The notes beneath the pieces were generated by a model. That model worked only from the letters and a program-made list of their open reading frames with translations, did not search any database and was not told where the DNA came from. A stretch of 64,000 bases of DNA from Apostichopus japonicus (taxonomy: Eukaryota; Echinodermata; Holothuroidea; Aspidochirotida; Stichopodidae). The DNA is taken from assembly GCF_037975245.1 (NCBI RefSeq), contig NC_092567.1, forward strand, positions 1,358,714-1,422,713, written 5' to 3'. Positions 62,930 to 64,000 of this stretch are shown piece after piece. Each line of letters opens with the position of its first letter. The first letter of the stretch is position 1. Made by a program: the position numbers and the translations under genes.

Positions 62930-63598
62930 ATTATATTTAGTACAGAAAGCTGGTTTAGTCTGTGAGTGAAGCATCGTTATAATCTTGTGTATTAAATAAA
63001 GATAACCCTAATAAGATATGTATTGTACAGACAAATGACGTCATTGGACTTAACGATATCTCCAAATTTCTTTAAATTCTCTCAATGTTAATTTGTATAC
63101 AGCAGATTTTTAATGGTACAATACTACACAGAAGGTTAAACATATAGTCTCTTCATAAAGCGCGTATAGTATCTATGCATAACATTCTCATTTCATAGAA
63201 CAAAATGAATGTAATACACTAACAAGTCATGTGTTGTGCAAAAAGTAACGCTATTGGATACAACTATTTCTATAATTCTCTTCAACGACTCTCAATGTTA
63301 ATTAATATCCATGTATAACTGTGCTCGCTGTCTTTATGGGAGACTACATTAGTTGTAGTCTCTGTGAGTTGACATGCATGATGGAAATATGACGTCATTC
63401 ATATACCATCGTTCATGTTCTAATGTGCACATATACCGTTTTGATGCCCTTGATATAGTGTTATCAGTTGTGATCTCTGACGTCATTCCGTGTCATAATA
63501 TAACACCATTTCATGTTGATATATATTAACATACATCTCTCTTCCTCTTTTCCGCTGTTCTTTTATCCAATGAAGAACGATCTACCACATTTAAATCT
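62930..63598. repeat. Second copy of the receptor-flank duplication
   Basis: Counterpart of 55320-55900; see that entry for the shared blocks. Confidence 0.75.
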
Positions 63599-63647
63599 TC
63601 ATAGAGATGACTTCAAGAAGAATATGACGTCATTCTGTCTAAAGACT

Positions 63648-63998
63648 TTAAATGTTGATATATGTACATGTATCAGTTTGCTCTTCGTCGTTGGGGTTGT
63701 AAACATCATTTGTTTCCGAGTAGGACATATAAACCGGATTGTGGTGTAACTCTGTTGCTGAGGGTGCTTCCATACTGCAATCGTTGTCATGTGATGTCGG
63801 CGGCGCATGATGGATGGTGGCTCGCTCTAACTTTCTACATAAGATGATTAGAACGACAATTAAAATAGAGACAATAGATGTCAAGGTAACAGTAATTGCT
63901 ATAAAGATAGCGTACGTTGTTCCCGTAGTTGACTGAAAGTTTAGACGTTGTGCTTCGGAGCTCTTTGACTCGTTACAATCATTAGGGGAACCAGTCAC
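63648..63998 (-). CDS. Ig-like receptor paralogue, C-terminal end (continues past window edge)
   Basis: 116 codons open to the right edge. A short Ser/Thr-rich stalk, a membrane span (TYAIFIAITVTLTSIVSILI...) very like the paralogue at 55900-57117, the basic stop-transfer CRKLERAT, and a cytoplasmic tail with NPVYMSYSET, DVYNPNDEE and a terminal TYINI. The NP(V/L)Y..(Y/F)SET core is shared with the intact gene at 47680-48936. The ectodomain lies outside the window. Confidence 0.72.
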   Translation of the reverse strand: MTGSPNDCNESKSSEAQRLNFQSTTGTTYAIFIAITVTLTSIVSILIVVLIILCRKLERATIHHAPPTSHDNDCSMEAPSATELHHNPVYMSYSETNDVYNPNDEEQTDTCTYINI

Positions 63999-64000
63999 CA

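Overview
This is a eukaryotic nuclear window: AT-rich, with canonical GT/AG introns, short coding exons, many decayed retroelements, TIR transposons, tRNA-derived SINEs and microsatellites. The domain content (death-effector domains joined to LRAT/NlpC-P60-like domains, a cluster of Ig-like receptors, an arylacetamide-deacetylase relative, Penelope-like, L1-like and CR1/L2-like retroelements) suggests a marine invertebrate, probably a deuterostome such as an echinoderm. The taxon is inference; nothing here proves it.

Left part (1-18.5 kb): two LRAT-domain genes lie head to tail on the + strand. Gene 1 enters from outside the window. Its visible 5' part is an array of almost identical exon+intron units of 283-284 bp. 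Each unit carries a 111-bp phase-1/phase-1 exon for a 37-residue acidic linker. The gene ends in a large exon (5970-6931) for an LRAT domain and about four membrane segments. Gene 2 (13522-18538) can be assembled from six exons whose phases all agree, giving 758 codons. Its order is short linker, DED, DED, Ser/Asn/Thr-rich linker, Cys-rich segment, a degenerate LRAT domain without catalytic His/Cys, and an LRAT domain that keeps them. Apoptosis- or immunity-type adaptor domains joined to an LRAT acyltransferase/protease fold are the most unusual system here.

Middle part (18.5-47.2 kb) is mostly repeats. It holds a possible minus-strand gene (exons at 28328-28042 and 25625-25525), a Penelope-like GIY-YIG relic, LINE relics, a 277-bp MITE, and a nested series in which a 366-bp element sits in a 121-bp tandem array, inside a 1.49-kb TIR element, inside an arylacetamide-deacetylase pseudogene. 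A 1.9-kb TIR element with an internal duplication and a LINE with another LINE fragment inserted in it (target-site duplication visible) follow.

Right part (47.6-64 kb): a minus-strand cluster of related single-exon Ig-like type I membrane proteins. One copy is intact (48936-47680), one is a signal-peptide/N-terminal fragment (52353-52096), one is damaged (57117-55900), and one runs off the right edge (63998-63648) with an NPxY-bearing tail. Minisatellites (about 220 bp and 52 bp periods) lie between them. No ribosomal RNA, convincing functional tRNA or CRISPR array was seen.
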